This document shows positions 33,908-43,032 of a DNA stretch of 64,000 bases, piece after piece. Each line of letters begins with the position of its first letter. Position 1 is the stretch's first letter. Below the pieces are notes generated by a model, which worked only from the letters and a program-made list of their open reading frames with translations, made no database searches and had not been told where the DNA came from. Origin of the DNA: Methanobacterium sp. UBA176 (GTDB lineage: Archaea > Methanobacteriota > Methanobacteria > Methanobacteriales > Methanobacteriaceae); the NCBI GenBank assembly GCA_002505765.1, contig DAVZ01000071.1, positions 1 through 64,000 of the forward strand, read 5' to 3'. The position numbers and the translations under genes are program-made.

Positions 33908-34810
33908 CTATTTTCTTTCTATTTTTATTCTGATTGGTGATTTAATGTCTCTTTTTCTGATTTGCCAGACCAGAACAGCTAGAATAATTAAGAATATCAG
34001 CCATATGGGGATTACTATGAGTGTGTCATTTGTTTTGATTGTTTTTGTCTGCTGGAATCTCCCGTAGTTTATGGTGGTTTTTGCACTGTATATGCCTACA
34101 TCAGAAAAACCAGGCTCCCATGTCTCCAAAAGAGTGTAATTATCTTCTGGATATACAACACCTTGAATCGGGATTTTATGGTTAAAAAGACCATTAATTT
34201 CTATATTTCCTGTCATATTGGCAGAAACTGTTCCGTTGTTCCTTAATTCATAAACAAAGTTTCCTGGCATGAAACTGATGAGTATAACCGGTGCTTTATG
34301 TTTTAATAACTGTAATGATTCTATTATGGGACCGGGAAGACCCACAACAATTTTAATAACCAGCTCTACTCCCTGTTTTATTTTTACTCCAGTATTGTTT
34401 TGAGGAGTAGTCGGGACGCCTCTAATTATTATTCCACCTAAAGCATCGAGGTAGTTTATCTTCTCGGGGGCTGTGACTTTGAAATGGATTGTTTTTGATT
34501 CACCAGGGCTCATTTTAAATGTTGTTTCATTATTTAAGATGGTTATCCAGGTTGCAATTCCTTTATCTGAATACACCATAAATGAACTGTCTTTAAGCAG
34601 TCTTTTCTTTTCCAGTACAACGTCCAGATCTTCATTTCCTATGTTTCGCACCGAAATTTGTCCAGTGACAGTTTCTGATGAACTGAGGTTATATTTGAAT
34701 TCGGGAGGAGATGCCCACAGTCCTGCACCAGAAATTGGAGAAATTGAATTAAAAAGTATCAGTGAAATTAATATAAATGGCAGTATTTTATTTGTTTTTA
34801 GCGAAATCAT
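33908..34810 (-). CDS. Secreted beta-sandwich protein with C-terminal membrane anchor (DUF916-like)
   Basis: 300 residues. Signal peptide (about 5-28), an extracellular region with two beta-sandwich units, then a membrane helix (about 268-288) and a short basic cytoplasmic tail. The opening WASPPEFKYNLSSSETVTG, the N-IGNEDLDV turn and SPGESKTIHFKVTAPE are typical of DUF916/COG1470-like proteins, which in Gram-positive bacteria act with WxL proteins. ATG at 34808-34810 is used; an in-frame TTG lies 9 bases upstream. It is followed upstream by genes for two small secreted beta proteins, so the three may form one surface complex. Confidence 0.68.
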   Translation of the reverse strand: MISLKTNKILPFILISLILFNSISPISGAGLWASPPEFKYNLSSSETVTGQISVRNIGNEDLDVVLEKKRLLKDSSFMVYSDKGIATWITILNNETTFKMSPGESKTIHFKVTAPEKINYLDALGGIIIRGVPTTPQNNTGVKIKQGVELVIKIVVGLPGPIIESLQLLKHKAPVILISFMPGNFVYELRNNGTVSANMTGNIEINGLFNHKIPIQGVVYPEDNYTLLETWEPGFSDVGIYSAKTTINYGRFQQTKTIKTNDTLIVIPIWLIFLIILAVLVWQIRKRDIKSPIRIKIERK

Positions 34811-34933
34811 AGTAATCAATCCTTAATCTAATGAATAAAAATGATTGCATCTTTTGAATATTTAAACATTTTTATGTTAAAATGCCTCTGGAAGTATCCA
34901 AAAAAAAGAATGAGAAAAAATAAAAAATTTAAT

Positions 34934-35458
34934 TCAGTGTTTCACTGCAGAATAAATCATTCCTATAGAATAAGCACCATCTTCAGTGTATGCTGGGATA
35001 GTTAGCTGCTGTCCAGCACTTGTCCAGTTGTTTGGTGCACCTGATCCCTGGCTTGCTTTGTTCATGTTGCTGTATATCAAGACATTTGTCCCTGATTGAA
35101 CCTGGTTAAATGCTCCAGTATTGTTGTTTTTTATGAAATAGTTACCGCTTATTGCTATTACATCTGTTGCTAAAAGACTCTGGAATGAGGTCTGGTTTGC
35201 TCTTGCAGATAAATCTATTTTAACGTTACCTGTGTTTGCTACCCAGTAATTAAGTGTACCTGTGGTACCTGCTGAAACAGTTCCAAAGTCGACTGGGGTC
35301 TGAACAGCTATGGAAATAGCCTGGGGCACGTTAACTGTTACCACCTGGTTTACAGGGTTTGCAGTTGCCGGGCTGTCTCCTGCAGCTAAAAATAATGCAA
35401 AGCATAACACAGTTAAAATAGGTATAATCCCTAATAATTTACTATTTTTACTATTCAT
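34934..35458 (-). CDS. Secreted WxL/pilin-like beta-sandwich protein
   Basis: 174 residues with a signal peptide (about 7-33, cut near ATA). The mature part starts VTVNVPQAISIAVQTPVDFG and ends IPAYTEDGAYSIGMIYSAV, a pattern of small beta-sandwich subunits that resemble bacterial WxL and spore-coat-U proteins. The final strand, ending at the very C-terminus, is the one usually donated or used for docking. AGGGAGAG precedes the start. Three N-glycosylation sequons are visible. No anchor is present, so it should be released or held by its DUF916-like neighbour. Confidence 0.65.
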   Translation of the reverse strand: MNSKNSKLLGIIPILTVLCFALFLAAGDSPATANPVNQVVTVNVPQAISIAVQTPVDFGTVSAGTTGTLNYWVANTGNVKIDLSARANQTSFQSLLATDVIAISGNYFIKNNNTGAFNQVQSGTNVLIYSNMNKASQGSGAPNNWTSAGQQLTIPAYTEDGAYSIGMIYSAVKH

Positions 35459-35892
35459 TTATATTTCTCTCCCTAATTATCTTTAATTATAATTTATAAG
35501 TTCATCACATTGATTGTTAATGTGATAACATGATATTGTGATTTTACATATGTTATATATATATTTTTTGCTAGTTTGACGTGAATAAGTGATTACAAAA
35601 CTATTATTAGTATAAAAAATAATATTAATTTTATTTTTATTGATCAATTGCTTAAATAATTATCTTTTTATTATTATTCATTTATTCGATTTATAAGAAA
35701 TAATTAGACCAATATTAATTATTTAAATAACAAATAATAACTTTATATAATGTTAAGATTAATTTACTGTTATTTATTATTGATTTTAAGTATAATATAT
35801 TGATTCTCCACAGGGAATTAAATTAAAATGGTAAAAATTCATTTAAGATATATAATTGTTAATCTTACATGGTTTAGAATTAAATAGGGCCA
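35459..35892. other. AT-rich intergenic region, nothing recognised
   Basis: 434 bases between two left-reading secreted-protein genes. It must contain the promoter of the gene ending at 35458. Sequence is mostly A/T with no hairpin or open frame worth naming. Confidence 0.4.
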
Positions 35893-36462
35893 CTATGTAG
35901 CGGTATAAATTATTGTTGTGCTGTATACTCCGGGATCTGTATAGGGCGGTACTCTAAAATAATAATTCATGGTATATGTATTATCTATTGACCAGATCAT
36001 ATAATAACGATGTATTGAAAAGTTTGTAGTTGTGATTGCTCTTTTAGTAGCGTATCCTGGACATTCAAATTGAAAGTTACTATAGGGGATTGTTTGTGAA
36101 GCATTAGCGACGTTTACAAAATTTCCTGAAGTCCTGACATAAAGATCACCACTGCTAAAAAGTCCATATGCCTGCACACGAGCGGTTGTCGCCCCGGTGA
36201 AAGCACGCTCTAAGCCGTCTGCAGCAATAGTTCCAAGATTATAGCTTGTGGGATTTACAGTGAGAGTTACTCCCCATGACATAGGTTGTATAGGTGCATC
36301 TAATTCTGTTGAGTTTCCCAGATCTTTGGAAAGGGAATTATTACTGTAATTAGTTTGATTTATAATAGAATCATCTGCAGAAACAGTGAATATACTGACA
36401 ATAAGTGTAGACAGGAATATTAATGATATTACAGTGTTTTTGTTTCCATTCATTTTAACCAT
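35893..36462 (-). CDS. Secreted WxL/pilin-like beta-sandwich protein, second copy
   Basis: About 189 residues with a signal peptide (hydrophobic part ISLIFLSTLIVSIFTVSA). The mature part is similar in plan to its neighbour: VTLTVNPTSYNLGTIAADG near the start and PPYTDPGVYSTTIIYTAT at the end. Sequons are clustered right after the signal peptide. Start options are GTG at 36489, ATG at 36462 and ATG at 36453; 36462 follows GGAACGA and is preferred, with moderate certainty. Likely an extracellular structural or adhesive subunit. Confidence 0.6.
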   Translation of the reverse strand: MVKMNGNKNTVISLIFLSTLIVSIFTVSADDSIINQTNYSNNSLSKDLGNSTELDAPIQPMSWGVTLTVNPTSYNLGTIAADGLERAFTGATTARVQAYGLFSSGDLYVRTSGNFVNVANASQTIPYSNFQFECPGYATKRAITTTNFSIHRYYMIWSIDNTYTMNYYFRVPPYTDPGVYSTTIIYTAT

Positions 36463-36926
36463 TCGTTCCAATTTTGTGATTATGGCCACAAATTAATAAT
36501 AAATCCATATTATTATGTGATATTAGAAATATGTATGATATAAAACTTTCTAATACAATTTATAATTAATTTCATTTTTTAACTAAATATATAGCTTATA
36601 TCCAAACAATAATGGAAAAACAGGTAAATTCTACTATTCTTCAATCTCTCTTTTAGACATGATGATACCTGTTTAGGGTTGTGAATGAATTATAGTTAAT
36701 TACTAAAATGTTTTTTAACTTATTATTTCATGATGTTCAGTTAATCCCTATTTTCCAGGGATCAAATCTATATTAGAGATTAAATTTAAACACTGGTTAA
36801 ATCAGTCACTTATTCACTAAAATTGATAAGTTATTTACTATTCCAGGATTAATTAATTTAAAAATTAAAATAAGCTGAAAATTATCTAAAGAATAAAAAA
36901 GAGGGAATTAAATCCCTAAAAATAAA
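36463..36926. other. AT-rich intergenic region, nothing recognised
   Basis: 464 bases between the large surface protein and the small secreted protein, both reading left. No hairpin, RNA gene or coding frame is supported. The stretch near 36926 should contain the 3' end of the surface-protein message. Confidence 0.4.
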
Positions 36927-39332
36927 TTATTTTCTTTTCGGTGCAATGAATCCACCCAACACAGCCAGTATTGCAAGTACAAGCATACTTAATGGTATAC
37001 CAGATTCCTGCATTCCTACAGTGTCTTCTGTTGCTGCATTAACCACTTTCACCGCATTAATGGTTGCAGACTGTACACTTGCTGGTAATGCAGTGTCGTA
37101 GGTATCTGTGGTTACGCTTGGGTTAATAACGAAGCTACCGGCTTTTAGAACCTTTACATTCACATTGAGCCATGGGTCAAGTACTGGTACTGTTCCAAGG
37201 GTCCAGGTTACGGTTCTTGTTGCAGGATCGTAGACTGCTGCTGGATATCCTGGTTCTGTCTCTAAACTTACAAACTCAAGGCCTTCAGGGATAACATAGG
37301 TAAATACAACGTTGTCTGCTGCATCAGGTCCTTTGTTTCCTAATTTAAAGGTGATTTTAATGGTTTCACCTACATTAGGGTTCTTTTTGCTTACAGTTGT
37401 AAGGACGTATATGCTGGATTGTGGGACTTTGAGTTTTCCAGTACCGCTGGCACAGGCGTATTTATCGTCTGCAGCAAATTCGGCTGTAATATCGTAGTTT
37501 CCACCTACAAGTTCAATTAAGTAGGGGATGGTTGCCACACCGGTTGCGTCTGTAGTAGCACTTCCTGCATGGACTCCGTTTACCTTAAAGAGTATTGTTT
37601 TACCTTCTATGCCGGTATTACTAAGGTTGTCGGTTAAAGTAGCTTTAAGGGTAACTGTTTTTCCTTTATTTCCAGTAATGTCATTAACAACCAGACTGGT
37701 TGGTATTGCATTTACTGTTAGTGTATTTACGCCATTTGATACTGCATATTTTCCATCTGCTGTAAAAAATGCAGTTATTAATCCAGGATAAGTTCCTACG
37801 TCTTGAACGATGTTGTAAATCCATGAAGCATAACCATTAGAGTCTGTGAGGCTTGAGCCCTGTAATACACCATCCACATAGAATGCTACTGGTTTACCTG
37901 CTATGGCTATATTATGAGCTGTGTCCCATAATCTGGCAGTTAAAGCAGTGTTATCCCCCTTATAACCTGAAGCAGGATCTAAAGTTAGACTGGTAGGAAT
38001 TGCGTTTACTGTAAGTGTGTTTGCACCGTTACTGCTTGCATATTGGGTGTCTGCTGAGAATATGGCTGTTATTAAGTCTGGATAAACTCCAACATCTTCA
38101 GCTATATTATATGTCCATGTAGCGACACCGTTAGTATCTGTTAAACCTGAACCTTGGAAAACATTATTTATGTAGAAGTCTACGTATTTACCTACTATAG
38201 CTCCGTTATGAGCGGTATCCCATAGGGTTGCGCTTAGAACAGTGTCATCATCTTTGTATCCAGATGCTGAGTCAACAGTTAAACTAGTAGGTATGGCATT
38301 AACAGTTAAATCGTTAGCGCCGTTACTGGGTAAATATATGGTGGTTCCATCAAAACATGCTGTTATGTAGCCGGGGTAACTTCCAACACCTTGTAATATG
38401 GTGTAATCAAAGGTTGCCATTCCATTACTATCTGTGGTTCCAGATCCAACAGGATTACCGTTTATAAAGAAATTGACGCATTGACCTGCAAGACCATTAC
38501 CTCCAGATGTTAAAGTAGCGCTCAGGGTGGTTGGATGGTCTTTGTAGCCGCTTGCTGGGTTTACAGTTAAACTGGTTGGAGCAGTTACAGTTAGGGTTTG
38601 AACGTTGCTTGTAGAGCTTTTAAGGTAATCATAATTGCCGAATAAATCTGAATATAATCTGCCATTGTATCTGGCCTGAATGTTTTTGATTCCAGGAGTA
38701 GATGGAGTGTAGGTTATACTTGCCCATCCCATTTGCCAGTCATACCAGTTCGGTCCAGCCTGATACCAGTCTGTAGTATCAGAGCCAACTTCCACATCAT
38801 CAACAAAGAAATGGATTGTTTGGCCGTTGATACCGGGGTTACCCCACACATCATCATTGGTTAAACGGGATCTTAATGTAACTGAGTTTCCCACTCCAGT
38901 GGTGGTTGGAGTAACAGTTAAACTGGTGCTTGTATCATATACGTCTAAATCATCTGTATCTGAAGATGAATGATATGTATCGGTAGCGGTTGATTGTTGA
39001 GCGAAGGTTGCACGAATATCTACATTGGATGTTGCAGTGTAAGGATTGTTACAGGTAGCGATACCATTACTATCAGTGATTCCAGCACCTATTAAAGAAC
39101 CTCCAACTTCACTGAAAGTTACAGTTAAGCCTGCAGGTGCGTTATTCCAGGTGGATGTGCCATGTCTTCTAACATTTACATCAGCAGTAAGTGTTATCTG
39201 GTCCCCAGGGTTTGCGGAATTATGGCTCAAAGTTAAACTGGTATCTGAGGAATAGGTTGCAGCTGATGCGCTCCCTGCAATCATTAGAGTAAAAAGAACG
39301 GTTAAAGTGATTATTGCCAATTTTTTTTGCAT
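36927..39332 (-). CDS. Large Ig-repeat surface protein (adhesin-like)
   Basis: 801 residues. Signal peptide (cut after SASAA), two diverged N-terminal Ig-like units, then four tandem Ig-like repeats of about 97 residues, each opening with a form of PTSLTVDSASGYK and holding a GSGLTDTNGVATW-type turn. A DUF11-type domain follows (ISYV...NPNVGETIKITFKLGNKGPDAADNVVF), then a C-terminal ESGIPLSMLVLAILAVLGGF helix and a basic APKRK end. This architecture is that of methanobacterial adhesin-like proteins held at the cell surface. AGGAGGTGAAAAT is a strong ribosome site. Predicted role: cell-surface structure or adhesion. Confidence 0.85.
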   Translation of the reverse strand: MQKKLAIITLTVLFTLMIAGSASAATYSSDTSLTLSHNSANPGDQITLTADVNVRRHGTSTWNNAPAGLTVTFSEVGGSLIGAGITDSNGIATCNNPYTATSNVDIRATFAQQSTATDTYHSSSDTDDLDVYDTSTSLTVTPTTTGVGNSVTLRSRLTNDDVWGNPGINGQTIHFFVDDVEVGSDTTDWYQAGPNWYDWQMGWASITYTPSTPGIKNIQARYNGRLYSDLFGNYDYLKSSTSNVQTLTVTAPTSLTVNPASGYKDHPTTLSATLTSGGNGLAGQCVNFFINGNPVGSGTTDSNGMATFDYTILQGVGSYPGYITACFDGTTIYLPSNGANDLTVNAIPTSLTVDSASGYKDDDTVLSATLWDTAHNGAIVGKYVDFYINNVFQGSGLTDTNGVATWTYNIAEDVGVYPDLITAIFSADTQYASSNGANTLTVNAIPTSLTLDPASGYKGDNTALTARLWDTAHNIAIAGKPVAFYVDGVLQGSSLTDSNGYASWIYNIVQDVGTYPGLITAFFTADGKYAVSNGVNTLTVNAIPTSLVVNDITGNKGKTVTLKATLTDNLSNTGIEGKTILFKVNGVHAGSATTDATGVATIPYLIELVGGNYDITAEFAADDKYACASGTGKLKVPQSSIYVLTTVSKKNPNVGETIKITFKLGNKGPDAADNVVFTYVIPEGLEFVSLETEPGYPAAVYDPATRTVTWTLGTVPVLDPWLNVNVKVLKAGSFVINPSVTTDTYDTALPASVQSATINAVKVVNAATEDTVGMQESGIPLSMLVLAILAVLGGFIAPKRK

Positions 39333-39384
39333 ATTTTCACCTCCTTTATGCCTCTTAAATGCTTTTGTTATTACGAATAAGACA

Positions 39385-39403
39385 ATTCATCTTTTCGATG
39401 AAT
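39385..39403 (-). promoter_or_regulatory. Hairpin near the transcription start of the surface protein
   Basis: ATTCATC (39385-39391) and GATGAAT (39397-39403) pair perfectly around TTTTC. The position is about where transcription should begin if the TATA-like element at 39421 is used, so it is either an operator overlapping the start or a 5' mRNA hairpin. Confidence 0.4.
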
Positions 39404-39420
39404 ATAATATAATAAATAAG

Positions 39421-39430
39421 TTATATAAAA
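39421..39430 (-). promoter_or_regulatory. TATA-like element of the surface-protein gene
   Basis: On the minus strand TTTTATATAA lies 89 bases before the start codon, with an A-rich segment ahead of it as a possible BRE. This fits the archaeal TATA box with a message start about 25 bases further on and a 5' leader of about 65 bases. Nothing else is recognised between 39433 and 39775. Confidence 0.4.
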
Positions 39431-39775
39431 ATTTATTGCTGATTTTGGTGACTATATTCACGTTTATTACAAATCAGTGGTATATTAAAATAAATATTAC
39501 AAAATTTTGTCATTTACTTTCTAATTATAGATTTTTTTAAGTTATTTAGTTATTATTTTGAAAATACTGTGTTTTAATTACATTTATTTAATGTAAAATA
39601 TATAATAAAATTTTTATTTTGTATCAAATCTTAATATTTCATGTGAATTTAAATTAAGCGATAATGTTCATTTTGTATCTAAATTAAATCAAAAAATAGA
39701 AACTTAGATAAAATCATTGATAAAGTAATGTGAAAATACTGATCAAATACATGAGTTACTTGAAAAAATAGTATT

Positions 39776-40095
39776 TTATACTAAATCCTGATCATGTTCA
39801 TCAATGCTGAATCCGCAGACAGCACCGGGATTATCCTCCTTATTTTCTTTAACAGGGCAAATATAAATCCCATTTTCATATTTAACCTTAAAACCTGCAA
39901 AAAATTTTTAATTTTTTTGGGGTTCGAAAAATCTTCGATTTTTCTAATCCAGGAAATGGAGTTCCAGGCGGATGAATCGACTCTTCTAAAATGAAAGTGG
40001 TGTACAGTGATATAATTTTTGAGGATTTTGTAAAAATTAGGATCAAAGCCTTCACCAGATTTTACCTGAGATTCCTGCCTATTTAAAATTTAATA
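39776..40095 (-). pseudogene. Degenerate DUF2115 (UPF0305)-like gene, C-terminal part
   Basis: The minus strand encodes, in pieces, RQESQVKSGEGFDPNFYKI, then (one base shifted at an A-run) SLYTTFILEESIHPPGTPFPG, then after a 52-base insert GFKVKYENGIYICPVKE, followed by DNPGAVCGFSIDEHDQDLV and TAA at 39776-39778. The order IHPxGTPFPG, then GxKVK, then YxCPVK and NPGAxCxF is that of the C-terminus of DUF2115 proteins of methanogens (family recognition from memory). The front of the gene cannot be traced past about 40095. Two independent lesions, an insert and a frameshift, make it inactive. Confidence 0.6.
39896..39947. mobile_element. 52-bp palindrome-bearing insert in the DUF2115-like gene
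   Basis: The 52 bases split a Gly-Gly junction of the protein (PFPG/GFKV). They contain a perfect hairpin, GAAAAATC (39926-39933), TTC, GATTTTTC (39937-39944), plus A/T-rich sequence and a GGGG run. 52 is not a multiple of three. The split makes it an insertion rather than an old part of the gene. It may belong to the same class as the palindromes at 40111-40361. Confidence 0.5.
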
Positions 40096-40110
40096 GCATT
40101 TTGAAGCTCA

Positions 40111-40361
40111 CAAACACTTGTGTTTGGAGTCTTCGGACACGGAGTGTCTGTGGCATGGAAATCAAAGATTTCGAATGCACGAAATTCTCAATTTCGTAAT
40201 AGCAAAAAATGAATTTTTCGCATGCATCGAAGATTCTATGTATTTTTGAATGCTTCGTTTTTCGTAAGCTTATCAAAAACATCCCCTATCTGACATCTAA
40301 CTTAAAAAGATGCATGCATTTAAAAATCGCAGATTTTGATAAAGCAAAAATGTATTTTTGC
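40111..40361. repeat. Dense array of short perfect palindromes
   Basis: At least six hairpins in 250 bases: CAAACAC/GTGTTTG (40111-40126), GACAC/GTGTC (40136-40148), GAAATC/GATTTC (40158-40172), ACGAAATT/AATTTCGT (40179-40197), AAAATC/GATTTT (40323-40337) and GCAAAAAT/ATTTTTGC (40344-40361), each with a 2-3 base loop. A near-perfect one lies at 40202-40221. A module AAATC-nnn-GATTT followed by GCAAAAAT-nn-ATTTTTGC then ATGC appears twice (40158-40225 and 40323-40365). No protein is supported here. Confidence 0.65.
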
Positions 40362-40370
40362 ATGCTTTCG

Positions 40371-40704
40371 TCATATCCATTATGCAGATATTAGAAGCTC
40401 CTTTTTTTTAAAAATAACACTGTTTCTTTTTATCTAAATATTTAATTTTAGCTAAATTCTTTAAATAAAAAAAGTCACAGATTTTCTTTCAGGCAATCAG
40501 AACAATATTATGAGCAGATAACTTCTATTATAGCTAAGTGCAAAAGTTTTTAGGCTATTAGTTCAATGAAAGTTTGTAAAAAAATTTTTTTGCCCATCAA
40601 AATTCAAAGAATTTTAAAAGCTCTAATAATGGATTTAATCCGCTTATCCAGGATTTCTTAAAACCATAAGTTTAACTATTTATGCACATGACTATAAATA
40701 AAGG
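40371..40704. other. Intergenic, nothing recognised
   Basis: 334 AT-rich bases downstream of the left-reading epimerase gene. Long T runs near 40405 and 40575 could serve as archaeal termination signals. No frame or repeat is supported. Confidence 0.4.
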
Positions 40705-41643
40705 TTATTCTATTTTGTAGTATGTTTTCATCCATTCAACTGTCTTTTTAATTCCTTCTTCTGGCGGGACCTGGGGGTTGTGTTTAAGATCCTTTATTGC
40801 TTTGGTGAAGTCTATTGTTTTTATTTTTGTGGTGAATGCTTCAGCTTCCCTGTAGGTTACCAGGGAATCGTCTGTTCCCACGGCTTCCAGGACCATGTCG
40901 CTGTATTCTTTGATGTCGTGCTCCCATTCCTGTTTGCTTCCCACGTTGTAGGCTTCTCCAGGTATGAAATTATCCGCTATATTGGCGAATGTGCGTGCGG
41001 TGTCTTCCACGTAGTCAATTATTCTTTTATGTCCCTTGTAGACTGTGTAGGGTTTTTGGTGTAGTGCGTGGTATATGAATATGGGTATGAATCCTTTATA
41101 TGGGCTGTAGTGTTCGTGTGGTCCGTAGCAGTTTACCGGGCGCACCCTTACTGTTTCTGTCTGGTGCATGGTGGCTGAGTTCATGCACATCAGTTCCCCC
41201 GCCCATTTGGTGATTGCATAATCATTCATCTGGTAAGTGTCTTTTATGGGGTTGTTTTCCATCACATCTTCGCCCATTATTCCCTTGTAGTCGCCGTAGA
41301 CTTCTGCTGATGAGAAGAAGATCATTCTAAACTTCAACTTCTCTTGAAGGCGGATCATGTGTTTGGTTCCGATAACGTTGGTTTGCCACAGGTTTTCATA
41401 GTATTCTTCTCCGTTCCAGCGGCCATATTCAGCCGCCAGATGATAAACGTAATCAAAATTATCCAGTTCGAAGACTCTTTCCAGTTGCCTGTAATTTTTA
41501 ACATCAGCGCGGATGTAATCCTCCTTTTCGTTGTGTAAAAGGTCAAGTGCAGTGACCTCATGCCCCCTGTTTTTCAGTTCTTCCATCAGATTTGTCCCTA
41601 TAAAACCTGCTCCGCCAGTTACCAGTATTTTCTGAGTCTCCAT
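40705..41643 (-). CDS. NAD-dependent sugar epimerase/dehydratase
   Basis: About 312 residues, extended short-chain dehydrogenase. ILVTGGAGFIGTNLMEEL binds NAD; the catalytic Tyr and Lys are in YAITKWAGE, with FFSSAEVYGD ahead. It acts on a nucleotide-sugar; the exact sugar cannot be told. ATG at 41641-41643 follows AGGTGTTTTTTT and gives the usual short N-terminus; the longer form from 41673 is rejected. It is divergent from the next epimerase and the glycan genes, with a 290-base shared promoter region. Confidence 0.88.
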   Translation of the reverse strand: METQKILVTGGAGFIGTNLMEELKNRGHEVTALDLLHNEKEDYIRADVKNYRQLERVFELDNFDYVYHLAAEYGRWNGEEYYENLWQTNVIGTKHMIRLQEKLKFRMIFFSSAEVYGDYKGIMGEDVMENNPIKDTYQMNDYAITKWAGELMCMNSATMHQTETVRVRPVNCYGPHEHYSPYKGFIPIFIYHALHQKPYTVYKGHKRIIDYVEDTARTFANIADNFIPGEAYNVGSKQEWEHDIKEYSDMVLEAVGTDDSLVTYREAEAFTTKIKTIDFTKAIKDLKHNPQVPPEEGIKKTVEWMKTYYKIE

Positions 41644-41933
41644 AAAAAAACACCTGCAATTTTTAATTTTCAATCTGGTACATAAAATTATTATCTTTAA
41701 GCATTCTTAATTTGTTAATCTATTAAATCTTTTTGAAATTGAATTTTTAGGTTTTAGTAATAAGTAATTAGCTAAAACTTATGAAAAGTTTTTTATATTA
41801 TATTACATTAATATATAATATGATTTTAGTATGATTTATAACTAATACATTTTATTAGTTTCCATATGATCTCAAAAGGCCGAATGATAGTCTTTAGAAA
41901 ACATAATAAAGTTAATATTATGGTTGTAGTAAA

Positions 41934-43001
41934 ATGGGTTTTTTTAATGGGTATGTGGATAAAGTTGTTCTTGTTACTGGTGGTGCTGGTTGTGTGGGGA
42001 GTAATCTAACACGTAAATTGGCGGATTTAGGTTCAAAGAAGGTAATAATACTGGATAACCTGTCATCTGCCTATACATGGAATATACCATCTGGGGATAA
42101 TGTTGAGTTTATAAATGGGGATATTCTGGATGATAGCGCATTAAAGAGGGTTTTTAAAGAGAAACCTGACTATGTTTTCCATCTGGCTGCTCATTTCGCC
42201 AATCAAAATTCTGTTGATAATCCTGAGAAGGATTTGATGGTTAATGGGATGGGAATTTTAAAGGTGCTTCAGTATGCACAGCTAACAGGACCTGAAAGGT
42301 TTGTGTATTCTTCTTCAGGTTGTGGTGTTTATGGTTTGGATTCTGAGATGCCCTTCAAGGAACATGACATATCATTAAGTCTTCACACACCCTATCAGGT
42401 TACTAAATTACTTGGCGAGCTTTACACCAATTACTTCTATAATCTTTATGGTCTCCCTGTTGTTAATGCTCGTTTTTTCAATGTTTTCGGTCCTGGAGAA
42501 GTGCCAGGGAAATACCGTAACGTGATTCCAAATTTCTTTTACTGGGCAATGACTGGAAATCCCCTGCCCATTACTGGGGATGGTTCAGAGACAAGGGACT
42601 GGACATTTGTTGAGGATATTGTTGATGGCTTGCTTGAGATGGGAGTCAGGGAAGAGGCTATTGGTGAGGCTATTAATCTTGGATCAGGAGAGGATCAAAG
42701 AGTAATTGACATGGCAAACACCGTAAACGAACTCACAGGAAATGAAGAAGGTATTGCTTATGTGGCACGTAGGAATTGGGATGCAAAAACAAAATTATTA
42801 TCATCCATTGAAAAGGCAGAGGCCATCCTTGATTATAAGCCCAAAATGAAGTTTAAAGACGGTTTAGAAAAAACCTATGAATGGTTCAGGGAAAACTGGG
42901 ATGAGATCAAAATAAACGCTGAATTTGAGATTACAGGGTCAAAACAGGATGAATTAAATAAGGTGAATTCTGGCGAAAATATTAGCTGTTCAAAGTATTA
43001 G
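41934..43001 (+). CDS. NAD-dependent nucleotide-sugar epimerase/dehydratase
   Basis: 355 residues. VVLVTGGAGCVGSNLTRKL at the N-terminus, SSSGCGVYG and YQVTKLLGE (catalytic Tyr/Lys), and NARFFNVFGPGEVPGKYRN for substrate binding. It resembles UDP-glucose/GlcNAc 4-epimerases and UDP-glucuronate decarboxylases but the sugar is not assignable. It opens the rightward glycan operon (41934-52805). A Ser/Asn-rich tail of about 20 residues follows the fold. Confidence 0.88.
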   Translation: MGFFNGYVDKVVLVTGGAGCVGSNLTRKLADLGSKKVIILDNLSSAYTWNIPSGDNVEFINGDILDDSALKRVFKEKPDYVFHLAAHFANQNSVDNPEKDLMVNGMGILKVLQYAQLTGPERFVYSSSGCGVYGLDSEMPFKEHDISLSLHTPYQVTKLLGELYTNYFYNLYGLPVVNARFFNVFGPGEVPGKYRNVIPNFFYWAMTGNPLPITGDGSETRDWTFVEDIVDGLLEMGVREEAIGEAINLGSGEDQRVIDMANTVNELTGNEEGIAYVARRNWDAKTKLLSSIEKAEAILDYKPKMKFKDGLEKTYEWFRENWDEIKINAEFEITGSKQDELNKVNSGENISCSKY

Positions 43002-43032
43002 CAGTCTAATTAAAAATCAAGGAGGGGATGGT

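Noticed and set aside
39922..39936. T-arm of a tRNA (GGTTCGA-like)
   Set aside because: The flanks do not form an acceptor stem, D arm or anticodon arm. The bases belong to a hairpin in the 52-bp insert.
39794..39994. 66-residue protein on the plus strand
   Set aside because: It is the opposite strand of the DUF2115-like remnant and its palindromic insert, with no ribosome site.
40079..40282. 67-residue protein on the minus strand
   Set aside because: It is the palindrome array read through; the composition follows the hairpins and not a protein pattern.
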